64,000 bases of DNA from Plasmodium malariae. Lineage: Eukaryota; Apicomplexa; Aconoidasida; Haemosporida; Plasmodiidae. Where the stretch lies: NCBI RefSeq assembly GCF_900090045.1, contig NC_041784.1, forward strand, positions 162,501 through 226,500, given 5' to 3'. Below, piece by piece: positions 53,165 through 64,000 of this stretch. Made by a program: the position numbers and the translations under genes. Below the pieces are notes generated by a model. It had not been told where the DNA came from. It searched no databases and worked only from the letters and a program-made list of their open reading frames with translations. Within the stretch, counting starts at the first letter, position 1. Each line of letters begins with the position of its first letter.

Positions 53165-56100
53165 ATGATGCAGAAAGCTCCAAAAACATTACGCATTGAT
53201 TTTTATTACATAATAATTAACTGTAAATTCAAAAAACAATGGCACGAAAGTATTTTTAAAAAAGAATATCTGCATCAATTATCAAAAATTAATCACTCCT
53301 TTGTACATAAGAGCAAGTACATTAACAAGAATATATACAATATGAAATGCATAGAATTATACAGATATAGTTGTTTGTTAGAGAAGCAAAGTGTGAACAA
53401 TGTAGCTATTTATAAACAGATTAATAGGAGAGTAGAAATGATATACAAATTTCTTAATCCGTCAAAAATTGTATTATTAATTAAATTATATTTAGAAAAC
53501 GCCAATTTAAATTTATATCATAGTACATTTAACTGTCTTTTAGAAGAAGCAATAAAAAAGTTAAACGAATTTAACCTTGAAGAAATTGTTAAGTTATATA
53601 ATATAATTAGCAATGTAGAAAACAATCAAAATGTTGTTTATTTATTTAAATATTTTAACAACCACTTAATTAATTATTACACATTTATTGATGTAAAATC
53701 TTTTTCAGTCCTATTAAATTCTCACGCAAAATTAAAAATTAAAGATATGAAACTAATAAATAAATTTTTACATATCATAATGCAAAATAAATTACCTTTT
53801 GATGTTATAACTTATTCTATTTTTTTTAATTCCTTTTATAAACTAAGGATAGTAGATAACGAATTTGTTACCATAATAGTTAGACAATTCTTAAACGAAA
53901 TAGATGAGTCGAAAGAAAAAGAAGACTCAGTTCGTATCGAAAAGTTTGATCAGAACATAGTTCATAATGACAAAAAAAAAACAATAAGAAACATATTTGT
54001 CAGTTATTCTCCATACCATATTTGTAACATATTGCTGTATTTCACCATTTATAATATTAACAATATAGCTAATTTAAATGATTTAAAAGAATTTAAAAAT
54101 GATTTAAATTTAAGTGATAATGTCTACATAAATTTCTTAATAGACCTATTAATTAAAAAAAAAAATTTATTAAAATGTGAGGAAATTTTAACCTTATGCC
54201 AAGTTTTCAAGTCTTTGAAAATAAAAAATAACATATTAGTTAACCATATAGAGAACTTATTACTAAATTATTTCATATATGTGAAGGACCAAAAAAATAT
54301 AAATTATAACAATAATAACCAAAATGTTACAAATTCAACTGATTTTATTCCATTCACTGATAATGCTCTTGTAAAAATTTTATTTGACATGTGCACTTTT
54401 TATAATGATATAAATATATACAACTATAGCATACAATATTTTCGCTGGAAAAAGGTAGATTTTTATGCCTCTTCATTATTACTATACATATATTCAGAAA
54501 TAAATCTGTTAGATTATCAAATGATCACTATATTAATTCATGTTATAAATAAAAATTATTTACTCAATTTTCAAGTAGAAAACATTTTCCCCATAATTAG
54601 ATCTTTCTATAAAATCTGCCTCAACAATCAGCATTATTTTGAAAGTACAAATAAAAGCCAAAATTTTGCTAACAACATGCAGAATTGTTCTGAAACAACT
54701 AGACATTCATGTAATTCACAACCAACGCTGCAAATAGTTCATTCATTATCCTCCGATACCTATAACTCTATTACTCAAGATAGGAAACTAAGTAGTACAT
54801 GTAAAATACCCCAAAACGAAATGTATAATAAAATTAATGATAATGCTAAGGCAATAGCACTGTCAGCTAACGATAATCCTATCAAAACTTCAACACAAAT
54901 AGGATATATATTTTGCAAAATTGAAAACTTATGTGATAACATCTTTTCTAAGTTAAAAAAAGAATTATTAGAAAAAAAAATACATATCAGTAGATCAAAT
55001 ATAAGTCTCCTATGTAAAATTTTGTTCTACTCCACCTTTCTGAGAAGATTTGCTTTTCTTAACAATGTAATTAATTTATTTATAGACAAAAAAGATGAAC
55101 TTGAGAGTTTTAAAAATATCTTAAATATTCTGTACGCTTATTGTTACATTAAAAATAATATATACAGTTACGATATAAACAAAATAAATCTTATCAAAGT
55201 TAACGAAAAGAGCATAATAAAACAGCATACAAATGACAGGGTATTAGAAAATTATAATTTTATTATAAATAAATTGAATCATAACAACGAATTAACAAAT
55301 ATGATTTCTTTTCTATTCATTCAATGTAAATTAAATGATTATCGTTTCGTAAATGAAGAGAGCATAACTACATGGCTCAAGTTCTCTTTTTTAAATATAC
55401 ATCTGTTATCACTCTTACTTAATAGTCTCATATCAAAAGAATTAAATATAATTACTAACTTTACAGCTAATGATAGGACTGAAATTTTGTTAGAGACAAT
55501 AGGTAATAAAAAAAAAGGTAACGATATCAAAAATAGTCACATTATTGTAAAGAATGTCTATAAATTGCATTTAATGAAATTGTATAATCTAATTCTTGTA
55601 CAAATAAATAAGCTTATTTTAAAGTGCCAAAATGTTTATGATATAACAAGAATTTTTAATTCATCCTTTATTTTTTTAAGTTATTTTGGAAAATTAAAAA
55701 ACGAGCAGAAGTTAAATGGCGAAGATTTACAAGTCCAAACAAGTATATATAATATCCTGAGAAAAATAGAAAAAAATGTAATACAAAATTATCTTTTATA
55801 TAATAAGGAATACATAATATTGCTATCAGCCATTTGTATATATAGTAATAATTATTCGTACATACCTTTCGCATTCTTTTTTCAATATTTCCATTTATTT
55901 GCTTTTAAAGAAATTATTTCATATTTAATATTGTTAAGCAATGATGAAGAGATTAAGTACATCTCTAATTCTATTTTTTCCCTAATAAATTATAAGAGCA
56001 CAGAAAGTATCGAGTGCAACAAAAAGGAAGACATTGAAAAGTTTTATTTTTTTCATGTGTCCAAAATTGTAAGAAGTATTAGCACTAACAGGAATAACGA

Positions 56101-57757
56101 TACAAAGGATATAAATAACCACAATAATGATAATCCATATGATGTCAATTATTTGAGGGGCCATGTTCAAGCTAATAACTCCTTCTGTTTAAACCCCTTC
56201 CAAATAAACAACATAATAAGCATATACAAATCACTGATAAGTAATAACGACATATTGAATAGTGAATTCTTTAAAAAAATTAAAGACTTGTATTTGCACT
56301 CAATTGAAATTAATTCTGCTTTGTTAAACAATCTTTCGCTCAGTGATCTAAATAGTTTATGTTTATTTATTTTAAAAAAAAACAATGTAAATACATTTCT
56401 ATTTAAATACATTTTAAAAAAGAATTATGAGTACATCGATTCAGAAAAAAAATTGTTATTAAAATATGACTACATTATTAGCTTATTAAAAATTACAATC
56501 CATTTAAGGAAATATAATCTATTTATAAATGACTCAATTATAATTAACATTATCTTAAAAAATGTAGATAAGTTTAACACATTACACAAAATGAATACTC
56601 TTATCGAGTGTTTACTTCAAATTAGAAGAAGAAATACTTTTGATAACCTTATAAATGAGTTGTGCTATAACTCTAAAAATATGTATTTAAATTACTTTCT
56701 AAGTAACCAAACAGTAGACTTAAATATAGTGTTGTATTTTTTGTATATATTAAACAGCTTTAACAACTCAGAACTTTTTTATACTATGTTTCAAATTTTT
56801 TGCGTAAAATTATTTCATTTAAAAAGGATAGTAGTTTATCAAAGGAAAAGGTATAATTTTGTATCCAGTTCAAACAATACCTTTTTCATGGCTAAGAACA
56901 TTTATTATTTAAACATAGATGGAGGTATAAAATTAGCCGAAGATTCGGATGATCCTTTTAGAGATGTTAGCACTTCAGATAACGAATATGTAATATATGT
57001 AAATGATGAAAATGCTTTTATAAATATGGAAAATAAAGAGACAAAGGAAGAAGAAGAAGAAGAAGAAGAAGAGGAATTTAATGATGATCATCATGATGAG
57101 AAGGATGAAAGCAAAATGGAGCTGGAAATATCGAACTCCAAGAAGATAACAGTAACTGCTAAGTCAAGCAAAAATGACATGCAACTAGTGATGCAAAATA
57201 AGGAAACTGATAAAGATACACACCTTAGCAACTATCATAAAGAAACGAATCAAATAAAAAATATAAAAAAAATGGACCATACGACACACATTAACGACCA
57301 CTCTTTTATCATCTTATTCCTTCTGCTTGATCTGGTTAAAAACGAACAAAGAATTAAACAAGCAGAAATATACAATTTTAACTTTTCCCTATTTAAAAAT
57401 TATATATATATCTTAAATAAAGAAGTAATAATTCAGTGCTTGTACATTTACTTTTACTCAGAAATTAATGAAAAATTGGAACATGATAACAAATTAAGAG
57501 GAAACAGAGTTATAGATGAACATGTACATTACATCTTAAATGTCTTGATAACCTTCATTCATAATTTAGATGTTTATTCAATTTTGAAATTGTCTTTCAT
57601 TTATATTAATTTATATTTGTATTCAAATAAAAAATATCAAGTTAACGAAAACATTAAAATTCTTTTTGAGCATATAAACAAAAAAAAAAATTTAATAGAA
57701 AAAAATAATATCTTATATGAGCAAATAAAAAGGTATGAAAATATTTCAAATTTATGA
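53165..57757 (+). CDS. Large alpha-helical repeat protein, probably organellar RNA-binding (HPR-like)
   Basis: Single exon, 1530 residues, Asn/Leu/Ile-rich. Much of the protein is made of paired helices of about 35-40 residues with the flavour of heptatricopeptide (HPR)/RAP-family organellar proteins. Examples are FNLEEIVKLYNIISNVEN (about 139-156), FIDVKSFSVLLNSHAKLKIK (about 175-194), LPFDVITYSIFFNSFYKLRI and CEEILTLCQVFKSLKIKNN. Such proteins bind fragmented mitochondrial rRNAs or transcripts in apicomplexans (family knowledge). I cannot see a C-terminal RAP domain. A polyglutamate insertion lies at about 1297-1308. The N-terminus (MMQKAPKTLRIDFYYIIINC) is basic/hydrophobic, consistent with organellar import, but prediction software is needed. 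The repeat-class assignment is by eye. Confidence 0.55.
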   Translation: MMQKAPKTLRIDFYYIIINCKFKKQWHESIFKKEYLHQLSKINHSFVHKSKYINKNIYNMKCIELYRYSCLLEKQSVNNVAIYKQINRRVEMIYKFLNPSKIVLLIKLYLENANLNLYHSTFNCLLEEAIKKLNEFNLEEIVKLYNIISNVENNQNVVYLFKYFNNHLINYYTFIDVKSFSVLLNSHAKLKIKDMKLINKFLHIIMQNKLPFDVITYSIFFNSFYKLRIVDNEFVTIIVRQFLNEIDESKEKEDSVRIEKFDQNIVHNDKKKTIRNIFVSYSPYHICNILLYFTIYNINNIANLNDLKEFKNDLNLSDNVYINFLIDLLIKKKNLLKCEEILTLCQVFKSLKIKNNILVNHIENLLLNYFIYVKDQKNINYNNNNQNVTNSTDFIPFTDNALVKILFDMCTFYNDINIYNYSIQYFRWKKVDFYASSLLLYIYSEINLLDYQMITILIHVINKNYLLNFQVENIFPIIRSFYKICLNNQHYFESTNKSQNFANNMQNCSETTRHSCNSQPTLQIVHSLSSDTYNSITQDRKLSSTCKIPQNEMYNKINDNAKAIALSANDNPIKTSTQIGYIFCKIENLCDNIFSKLKKELLEKKIHISRSNISLLCKILFYSTFLRRFAFLNNVINLFIDKKDELESFKNILNILYAYCYIKNNIYSYDINKINLIKVNEKSIIKQHTNDRVLENYNFIINKLNHNNELTNMISFLFIQCKLNDYRFVNEESITTWLKFSFLNIHLLSLLLNSLISKELNIITNFTANDRTEILLETIGNKKKGNDIKNSHIIVKNVYKLHLMKLYNLILVQINKLILKCQNVYDITRIFNSSFIFLSYFGKLKNEQKLNGEDLQVQTSIYNILRKIEKNVIQNYLLYNKEYIILLSAICIYSNNYSYIPFAFFFQYFHLFAFKEIISYLILLSNDEEIKYISNSIFSLINYKSTESIECNKKEDIEKFYFFHVSKIVRSISTNRNNDTKDINNHNNDNPYDVNYLRGHVQANNSFCLNPFQINNIISIYKSLISNNDILNSEFFKKIKDLYLHSIEINSALLNNLSLSDLNSLCLFILKKNNVNTFLFKYILKKNYEYIDSEKKLLLKYDYIISLLKITIHLRKYNLFINDSIIINIILKNVDKFNTLHKMNTLIECLLQIRRRNTFDNLINELCYNSKNMYLNYFLSNQTVDLNIVLYFLYILNSFNNSELFYTMFQIFCVKLFHLKRIVVYQRKRYNFVSSSNNTFFMAKNIYYLNIDGGIKLAEDSDDPFRDVSTSDNEYVIYVNDENAFINMENKETKEEEEEEEEEEFNDDHHDEKDESKMELEISNSKKITVTAKSSKNDMQLVMQNKETDKDTHLSNYHKETNQIKNIKKMDHTTHINDHSFIILFLLLDLVKNEQRIKQAEIYNFNFSLFKNYIYILNKEVIIQCLYIYFYSEINEKLEHDNKLRGNRVIDEHVHYILNVLITFIHNLDVYSILKLSFIYINLYLYSNKKYQVNENIKILFEHINKKKNLIEKNNILYEQIKRYENISNL

Positions 57758-58119
57758 AAAAAGGGTAGATAAATATACACCTTTGCAAACGTCTGATTCC
57801 ATTTGAGAGATGCACATGGATATTCATATTAAATGTATTCACATATACATGCGCATATACATACATGCATACACAGATAAAGCATGGTACACTAATTTAC
57901 AACAAAATTCTTTTTATGATATATCAGCTTCTAACACAAGGTAGTAACAAACATTCTGTATAGTCAGTTTTTTCCTTGTTTATTGAACAGCGTCCCTTTT
58001 TTTCACCTGTCTCTTCATGATATAATTAAAACTTTACACAAATGAATGATCAACTTTTTAAAAGGGATAAAAATAAAATTAAAAAAAAAAAAAAAAAGAG
58101 CCGATTTAACATTTCTGCA
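57758..58119. other. Convergent 3' region
   Basis: About 360 bp between the helical-repeat gene stop and the end of the spliced transporter-like gene. It is A+T rich with an A17-type run at 58080-58096. No further gene seen. Confidence 0.5.
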
Positions 58120-61100
58120 ATTAATTAAATTTTATGTCTTCTTTAATCTTGAAATAATAACCAGCGATAACAAATGTAATATCAAAAAGATAATGTATAC
58201 GAAAATGAAGGCGCTTTTGGAATCATCTATGCTATAATAGCTCAAAATCACTAAGAAGTAAAAAAGGTAAGAATATTATAAAAACCGAAATTAGGCACAT
58301 GCGTATAATATAACACACAACAGTAAAAAAATACAATAAATCAATTTTTTTTTAAAAACATACAATATTCAAAATAGTGAGAAGCAAAGGAGCTTGCATC
58401 TAAAATACTAGAATAAAAGGAGCACATCAAATTGTGAATATTTTTTATATATACCTGCAAGAATGGAGAAAGAAAAACGTAATTAAAAATAGAATTATGC
58501 ATATGTTATGGTACAATAAATTAAAAGGAATATGCAAAATTAAACACGCGATAATGCACTAAAAAGTTAACAGTTCATAGCAGTACAATATCATTTTGTA
58601 ATGGACTTATGAAAAGTGAATGCACAAGGGATCACATTCACTCATTTTATTAGGTAGAAAAGAAAAATGGGAAAAAGGTTACCTTCGTTACCAAAATATA
58701 AATAGGCATATAAAAGAATGTTTTGTGCAGTGATTTCAGAATTGTTTCCAAAAACTGAAAAGAAATTAAAAAAACAAAAAAAGGAAAAAGATATGATCGC
58801 GTACGACTAATGATAAACGCGTCATGTCATGCTCATTTTATCTTTTTATTACTATTTTTTTTTTTTTCTCATTTTTTCTCCCCCAAATGTGATGAGAATT
58901 ATTTGTATTACCAGTAACCAGAGCTGATTAAATCTGTAGTGAAAAAATAAAAAGCGTAAGGACATCAAGAAAATATTAACCAGCGAGCTGAGGAAAATTG
59001 ATGTAGCATAGGATTCTTCACTGAAGTAACTTATATAAAGATATAGACCTATTAAATCTGTTACATAATTTACTAAATTCAAATAGCAATAGGAATGCAT
59101 ATCTAATGATATATATTTTATTTTATAATTTAAAAATATTCTTTCAAAAGTGGGAATAATTAATAATAAGCATATATAAAAAATGTTAGAAAAATTTAAA
59201 TTGTTTAGTAATAGTCTAATAGGATAGCTAAGAATAAATTTTTTTTTGTTGTTCAAACTTTTTATGCTATTAAAACGGCTTAGGAAATGTATATTACTTA
59301 ATCTCCCATTATCATCCTTATTGTCTTTCTTTTTTTTTTTTTTTTTTTTCTCTTTTTTATTAATATATTCTATTTCCTTCTCAATTAAGGAGTTATATTT
59401 TGTAATACCCGAATTTTTTATTCTTGAATAAAAGTTTATATTGTCATTAATATTAAATAATTTTTTAAAATTATCCATAATGGATAACCTTATTTTATAG
59501 TCCTGCTTTTCCGTAACAAAAATATTTGTTTTTATCTGCTCGTCAAGTTGTGCTCCATGTACAGTAAGCAATGTATATCTGTTATTATAATTAATATTAT
59601 TTTTTTTAAATATATAACATTTTATCCTTGACAATAATTTAAAAAAATTAAAAAATTCTGCTATGTGTTTCAAATTATCACATAATAGGTCCATGTACGT
59701 TTCCTTTTTGTTTGACTCATTTTTTACAAAATCATTCTTAAGAAGTTGTTCATTACAAAATACATCAATCGAAGAATAAAAATAATCACTGCAATACTTA
59801 TCATTGTAGCGATAGTTGTCATACATGCCACCATAATAATTAAACTCATTGCTATTTTCGCAGTTATTATTGATCCTTTCTTTACTGTTCTGTATATTCA
59901 TTATAGTATTAATTCCTTTCTCTTCATCATATAAGGGGCTTCTAACATAATCTTCACCATTATTATGCTTGTCTATTTCATCATTTTTCATATTTATCTT
60001 AAAAAAGCTCTTTCCAGTACCATTTTCCATTGTTTTATTGATAACAGTAATCCCCCTTCTATCTTCTTTAGAACAATTTACGTTTTCAAATCTATCGTTC
60101 TTATAAAAATTGAAAATATTATTTTTGTTTTTAAGAAAAATAAAAGAAAGGATAAAAATGGATAATGTTTTAATAAAAGTGTTTATAATCATAATATTCG
60201 CATGCTCATGCAAAAGTACAAATATGTGATATACGAAATAGATAAAAACTGTAGAAAGACTTAAAATCATTTTACTTATAACTTGTATAATATATATAGA
60301 ATTTAAACTAAATTCCCTTTTATATATGTTTGTAAACTTTCCACATAAAAAAAATATATTATCTGAAATAACATCTGTAACACTTTCTAATAAGGAATAT
60401 AAAAAACAGAAAAAAAAAATTTTCTCTTTTTTTCTTATAAACTTATTAGAAATCAAAATTAAAATAAATGAGTTAAAAATTTGAATAATAATACATGATA
60501 AAATTAGTATATTCAATTTTAAGTGATAATATTCTGCATTTATCTTATTGTTTATCAACTCTCTAACATTATATGAATTGTCATTCTTTCCATAATTAAA
60601 ACTTTTAAATTTGTTATAATAATAATAATCATAATTTTCACTCGATCCCATATTATTTTCTGCTAAATCTATGCTATCCTTAAAAATATAATCCATCTTT
60701 AAACTACCTCTTAACGTTCTATATGATTTTTTCTTATTCTCATTTTTATAATTATTCACATGTAAGTAACCTAAATTAATGTCCTTAATTGCAGACGCAT
60801 GGTCGATTGTCTTATCAAGTACCCGCAAATCTGTGCGACCAAAGTTATTATAACAATCGTTACTATTATTATTGTATTCTTCATTCCTTCTACTGTATTT
60901 GCCATTCGTATTACTATTGTTATTATCGATATGCATGCTCTTTCCATCGTTATGGTAATAACCAAGCATATTGGAAATGAACATAATGTTTTCCTTATTA
61001 TTCTCAAAATATACTTCTTCAAAATTTTGACTTTCATTTTTATAAGGAACACAATGTTCCTCATTCAAAAGAGAATATTCAGTGTTAAAATTGTCGACAT

Positions 61101-62409
61101 AATTGACCTGATGATTTGTTGTTTTCTCATATTTTGAATCACCTAATTTTACATAATCATTACATTTTTTTCCTAGATGAAAATTTAACAATTTTATGCT
61201 TTCCTCCTTTGAGTCTATATTTGCACTTTTCTCTATATTGTCATAAAAGCTGAATGAATCATTCATCATAACATTTGTCTTATTCATAACATTGGAACTA
61301 TTATTTGTGCGGTTACTCGTACATTTACTCGTTTCACTATTCGCACCATTACTCCCATTAATTTTATTGTTAACACCCCTTTGGTTGAAGGGACCACCCT
61401 CAATAATACACGCTTCATTCGTAATTCTATTTCCACGAGAGACATAATCCAAACGTTTGTAATGATTTTGCATATTTATACATAAATTATTAAGAATATA
61501 TTTCTCACTCTTCTCCTTCATTACCCTTTTGATTAAATTGCTGTAAAATTTTTTATTTTCATCCTTGTACAACTTTTTTTTTTTTTTTCTTCTAAAAAAT
61601 ATTTTTTTATTATTCTTATATATATTAAAAAAAAATTTCTTACCAGAGGAATTCCCCTTATTATTCATTAAGTTCTTTTGTATAAAACTGTTAGTGCACG
61701 TTATTACTTTTATACGAGTTTGTTTATTTTTTACTTCGTCTTTATAAAGTAACCTATTTTTTTCCCTACTGGCATTACGCTTCCTTTTATTATGAACTTG
61801 TAAGATTTTCCTTCTTTGCCATATAGATAAAAGCTTTTTTTTTCTCAACATGTATTTTCTAAATTCATATAAAGGCATATCAGATAACATCCGATGGTAA
61901 ACATTATTTGGACCTTTTTTTCTCTTACTAATTCTGTTCAGCTTAGTTTTTTCTTTTTTAAAAATAGAATTATTTCCACCCTTACTATCTACATTTTCAT
62001 AAGATATTGAAGAATAATAAATCCTACTAAAATTTTTATTAATTTTACTAAAGTAATAACGAATATATATGTAATATGCAATATAATCAAAAAAAAGGGT
62101 ATAGAAACATTTCAAACATATTGGTAGATACACAACAACGAATAATTTTGTATTTAAGAATTTATCATCATTTCTACTATTAAAATTAAAAAAATGGATA
62201 AAATAATAAAAAAAATTTTCTTCCTTTCTTGGTGTTTCTGTATTGTCGTATGTACTTAACAAAAAAGTAAAAAAATGCGATATCGTAATTTCCGCATAAG
62301 TGTATGTTATTCTTAAAAAAAAAGTATACAAAAACAGGATATGGTAAATATAGTAATTTTTAATGAAGTAGTAATAATTCAAGAATTTTAACAATTTATC
62401 TTTTAACAT
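58120..62409 (-). CDS. Polytopic membrane transporter-like protein, four exons (possibly BT1/folate-biopterin type)
   Basis: Model: exon 1 is 58912-62409 (1166 codons), exon 2 58692-58754, exon 3 58364-58454 and exon 4 58120-58250. The total is 3783 nt, 1260 residues, with every phase matching and donors GTAATA, GTAACG and GTATGT. Unspliced, exon 1 would end in a short lysine tail (GGEKMRKKKK), which is intron-like. Membrane helices occur at about 15-40 and 88-112, then a ~500-residue Asn/Lys-rich loop. Helices at about 627-757 include CFLYSLLESVTDVISDNIFF. Another loop follows, then helices from about 1055 to the end. The added exons supply FLETILKSLHKTFFYMPIYI, SSILDASSFASHYFEYLILS and a final helix. 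The D-rich helix in the first half and the SSILDASSFAS segment recall the BT1 folate-biopterin transporter family. That assignment is weak; the membrane topology is firm. Confidence 0.65.
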
Positions 62410-63021
62410 TGTTATTATTTTTTTGTTTTTTTAATTCTTATTTAATTAGTTATTTAATTAATTGATTAATTATAAGCGCATGTAACACATACATACGTAC
62501 ATACATAAATACGTACATACATAAATACGTAAATAAATACATTACTTATAAAAATATGTGTTGTCTTACATTAATAACAAAACGAATATGTAACAAATAT
62601 TCTATTAAAATTATTTTTACCCCTTACAAGGTACACAACAAATATATGTATCATATATATATAAATGGAAAGTAAATGTTACTCTCAATTCACACATGAT
62701 TAAAAACCCTATTCAACTGGAAAATACGTATACAACATTGCACACTTTTATAAATATGAGTCACTTCTCACGAACAAACAAAGTCAAACAAATAACCGCG
62801 CATATCTATGTGTGCATTTAAACACGTCTACGTATATCTACGTTTTTATATATATCCAAACACATATTAAAATGTATAAAAAAAAAAGAGTTCACTAAAA
62901 AGGTAACGGCAGATAGTAATACTTAATGAGGCTTCACAACGATGTAATACGTGTCAAAGAATTATGAAAAAGGAAGTCAAACAAAAGATTAAGACGCGCA
63001 CAAATATTCTGTGTATTAATA

Positions 63022-63110
63022 ATGGTTGCACGCAAGAGAAATACAAAAACGAGAGAGGTCAAACATAATAATAATAATAGTAATAATAATCCGTTACATT
63101 TTAAAAAAAG
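63022..63110 (+). CDS. Candidate first exon of a gene running off the right edge
   Basis: An ATG at 63022 opens MVARKRNTKTREVKHNNNN, then SNNNPLHFKK, and meets a donor-like AAAAAAAG|GTAGAA at 63110/63111 (phase 2) just before an in-frame TAG. The composition (basic, Asn run, then NPLHFKK) looks like the N-terminus of a nuclear or nucleolar protein and unlike the surrounding DNA. No second exon could be placed with confidence before 64000. Confidence 0.3.
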
Positions 63111-63259
63111 GTAGAAAAAAAAAAAAAAAAACAAAAAAAAACAGTATACTACATAATATTATAAAAACCATAAAAAAAACACAAATAAATGGTTAACAAA
63201 GATATAATGTAAAAACTACTTAAATAGAAAACTAGAGGATTGCAATCACATACATATAC

Positions 63260-63261
<2 letters not shown>

Positions 63262-63336
<75 letters not shown>
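63262..63336. repeat. (TA)n microsatellite, about 37 units
   Basis: An uninterrupted alternating TA tract of roughly 75 bp, the longest in the window. Shorter TA tracts lie at 30236-30264 and 48431-48460. Confidence 0.95.
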
Positions 63337-63339
<3 letters not shown>

Positions 63340-64000
63340 GTATGCACATGTATGTATATTATAACAAACAATTAAATAGCCTTAATTATGAAGTAAAACA
63401 GAATGTATTCCTATATATTTTGCGTATATATAGCATGCATACTGTGAAATAATAAAAAAGCAAATAACACAGCAAAATTTTAAACAACTCATAAAGAATA
63501 TAATTGTACAAAAAAGTAAAAAAACATTCACTCCTATTTGTAATAAAATGAAAAAGATTGTATATATCTTCCTTTCCTCTTTTCCTTTTGCTTCTTTTTT
63601 ATGGATATAAGTACGCGTATACAAATTATTATATTTTACCATATATATACTTGCTCTATTTTTTAATTTCTTGTCCTAAAATATTTTTTAATATTTTTAC
63701 TTTAAAAAAATGCTTTATTATAAGAATGTACAATAATTTTTTTTCACTGATATATTCTTTTTTTAATGTATACATACATTAAAATATAAATGAACGTTCG
63801 TCAATTTTCTTTCTTTTTATAATTTATTTGTCAAACGTATTAACTGCTCATATAACTACTCATATAATTGCTCATATTGGCATTTATTTAAACTTGAAAT
63901 ATCGTATTTTTCATTTTTTGTTCATGCTGTTTGTATGCACAAAGAAGTATACACATGTATGCATATATTAGAATGCCGAAAAAGACTTCTATTATTTTTA

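Larger units (their letters stand above)
62410..64000. other. Right-edge noncoding region with a long TA microsatellite
   Basis: Upstream region of the transporter-like gene. It contains short TTAATTAAT and ACATACATA repeats (62436-62540), A-rich runs at 63116-63140, and a pure TA run of about 75 bp at 63262-63336. Open frames across the microsatellite are artefacts. The one coding-like item is the candidate exon at 63022-63110. Confidence 0.5.

Noticed and set aside
63149..63452. YIYIYI frames on both strands
   Set aside because: Translations of the (TA)n microsatellite.

Overview
The window is nuclear DNA of a malaria parasite (Plasmodium). The signs are extreme A+T content with long A and T homopolymers, asparagine/lysine-rich low-complexity inserts in large proteins, small genes split by short T-rich introns, and apicomplexan families such as CPW-WPC. 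A 30-base stretch of the 18S gene (4239-4268) equals, as I recall it, the P. malariae diagnostic primer rMAL2. The partner site (4354-4383) differs from rMAL1 at three positions. The source is therefore probably P. malariae or a close relative (P. brasilianum or a P. malariae-like parasite), or a different rRNA paralogue of P. malariae.

Layout. 1-5070 is most of one rRNA unit on the minus strand: 18S (2916-5070), ITS1, 5.8S (about 1980-2136), an unusually long ITS2, and the first ~565 nt of 28S running off the left edge. 5071-9628 is almost gene-free and holds one doubtful two-exon secreted ORF. From 9629 rightwards the region is densely genic. In order: a TFIP11/NTR1-like splicing factor (+), a two-exon basic protein of unknown function (-), organellar ribosomal protein bS16 (+), a giant TBC-domain protein (+), SURF1 (-), a 54-residue ORF (-), formin 1 (+), a ten-exon CPW-WPC secreted protein (-), a three-exon DPM3 (+), an N-extended methyltransferase with an apparent frameshift (-), FAM50/XAP5 (+), a Cys-rich polytopic membrane protein with spliced C-terminal exons (-), a four-exon 93-residue membrane protein (-), a large helical-repeat protein (+), and a four-exon polytopic transporter-like protein (-). 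The right edge (62410-64000) is mostly noncoding, with one candidate first exon.

Formin 1 together with an rRNA unit recalls, from memory, the right end of P. falciparum chromosome 5, so this looks like a conserved chromosome-internal block next to an rRNA locus.

Functional themes. Several genes serve organelles: bS16, SURF1 and possibly the helical-repeat protein. Two are spliceosomal (TFIP11, FAM50). DPM3 feeds dolichol-phosphate mannose to GPI synthesis. Formin 1 acts in actin-dependent invasion. CPW-WPC proteins belong to the mosquito-stage surface repertoire. The most useful new content here is a set of multi-exon gene models reconstructed by hand from splice signals and phase. They include genes that no single long ORF reveals (CPW-WPC, DPM3, the 93-residue protein) and extra exons that correct larger genes. 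All splice models are inference from sequence, without transcript data.
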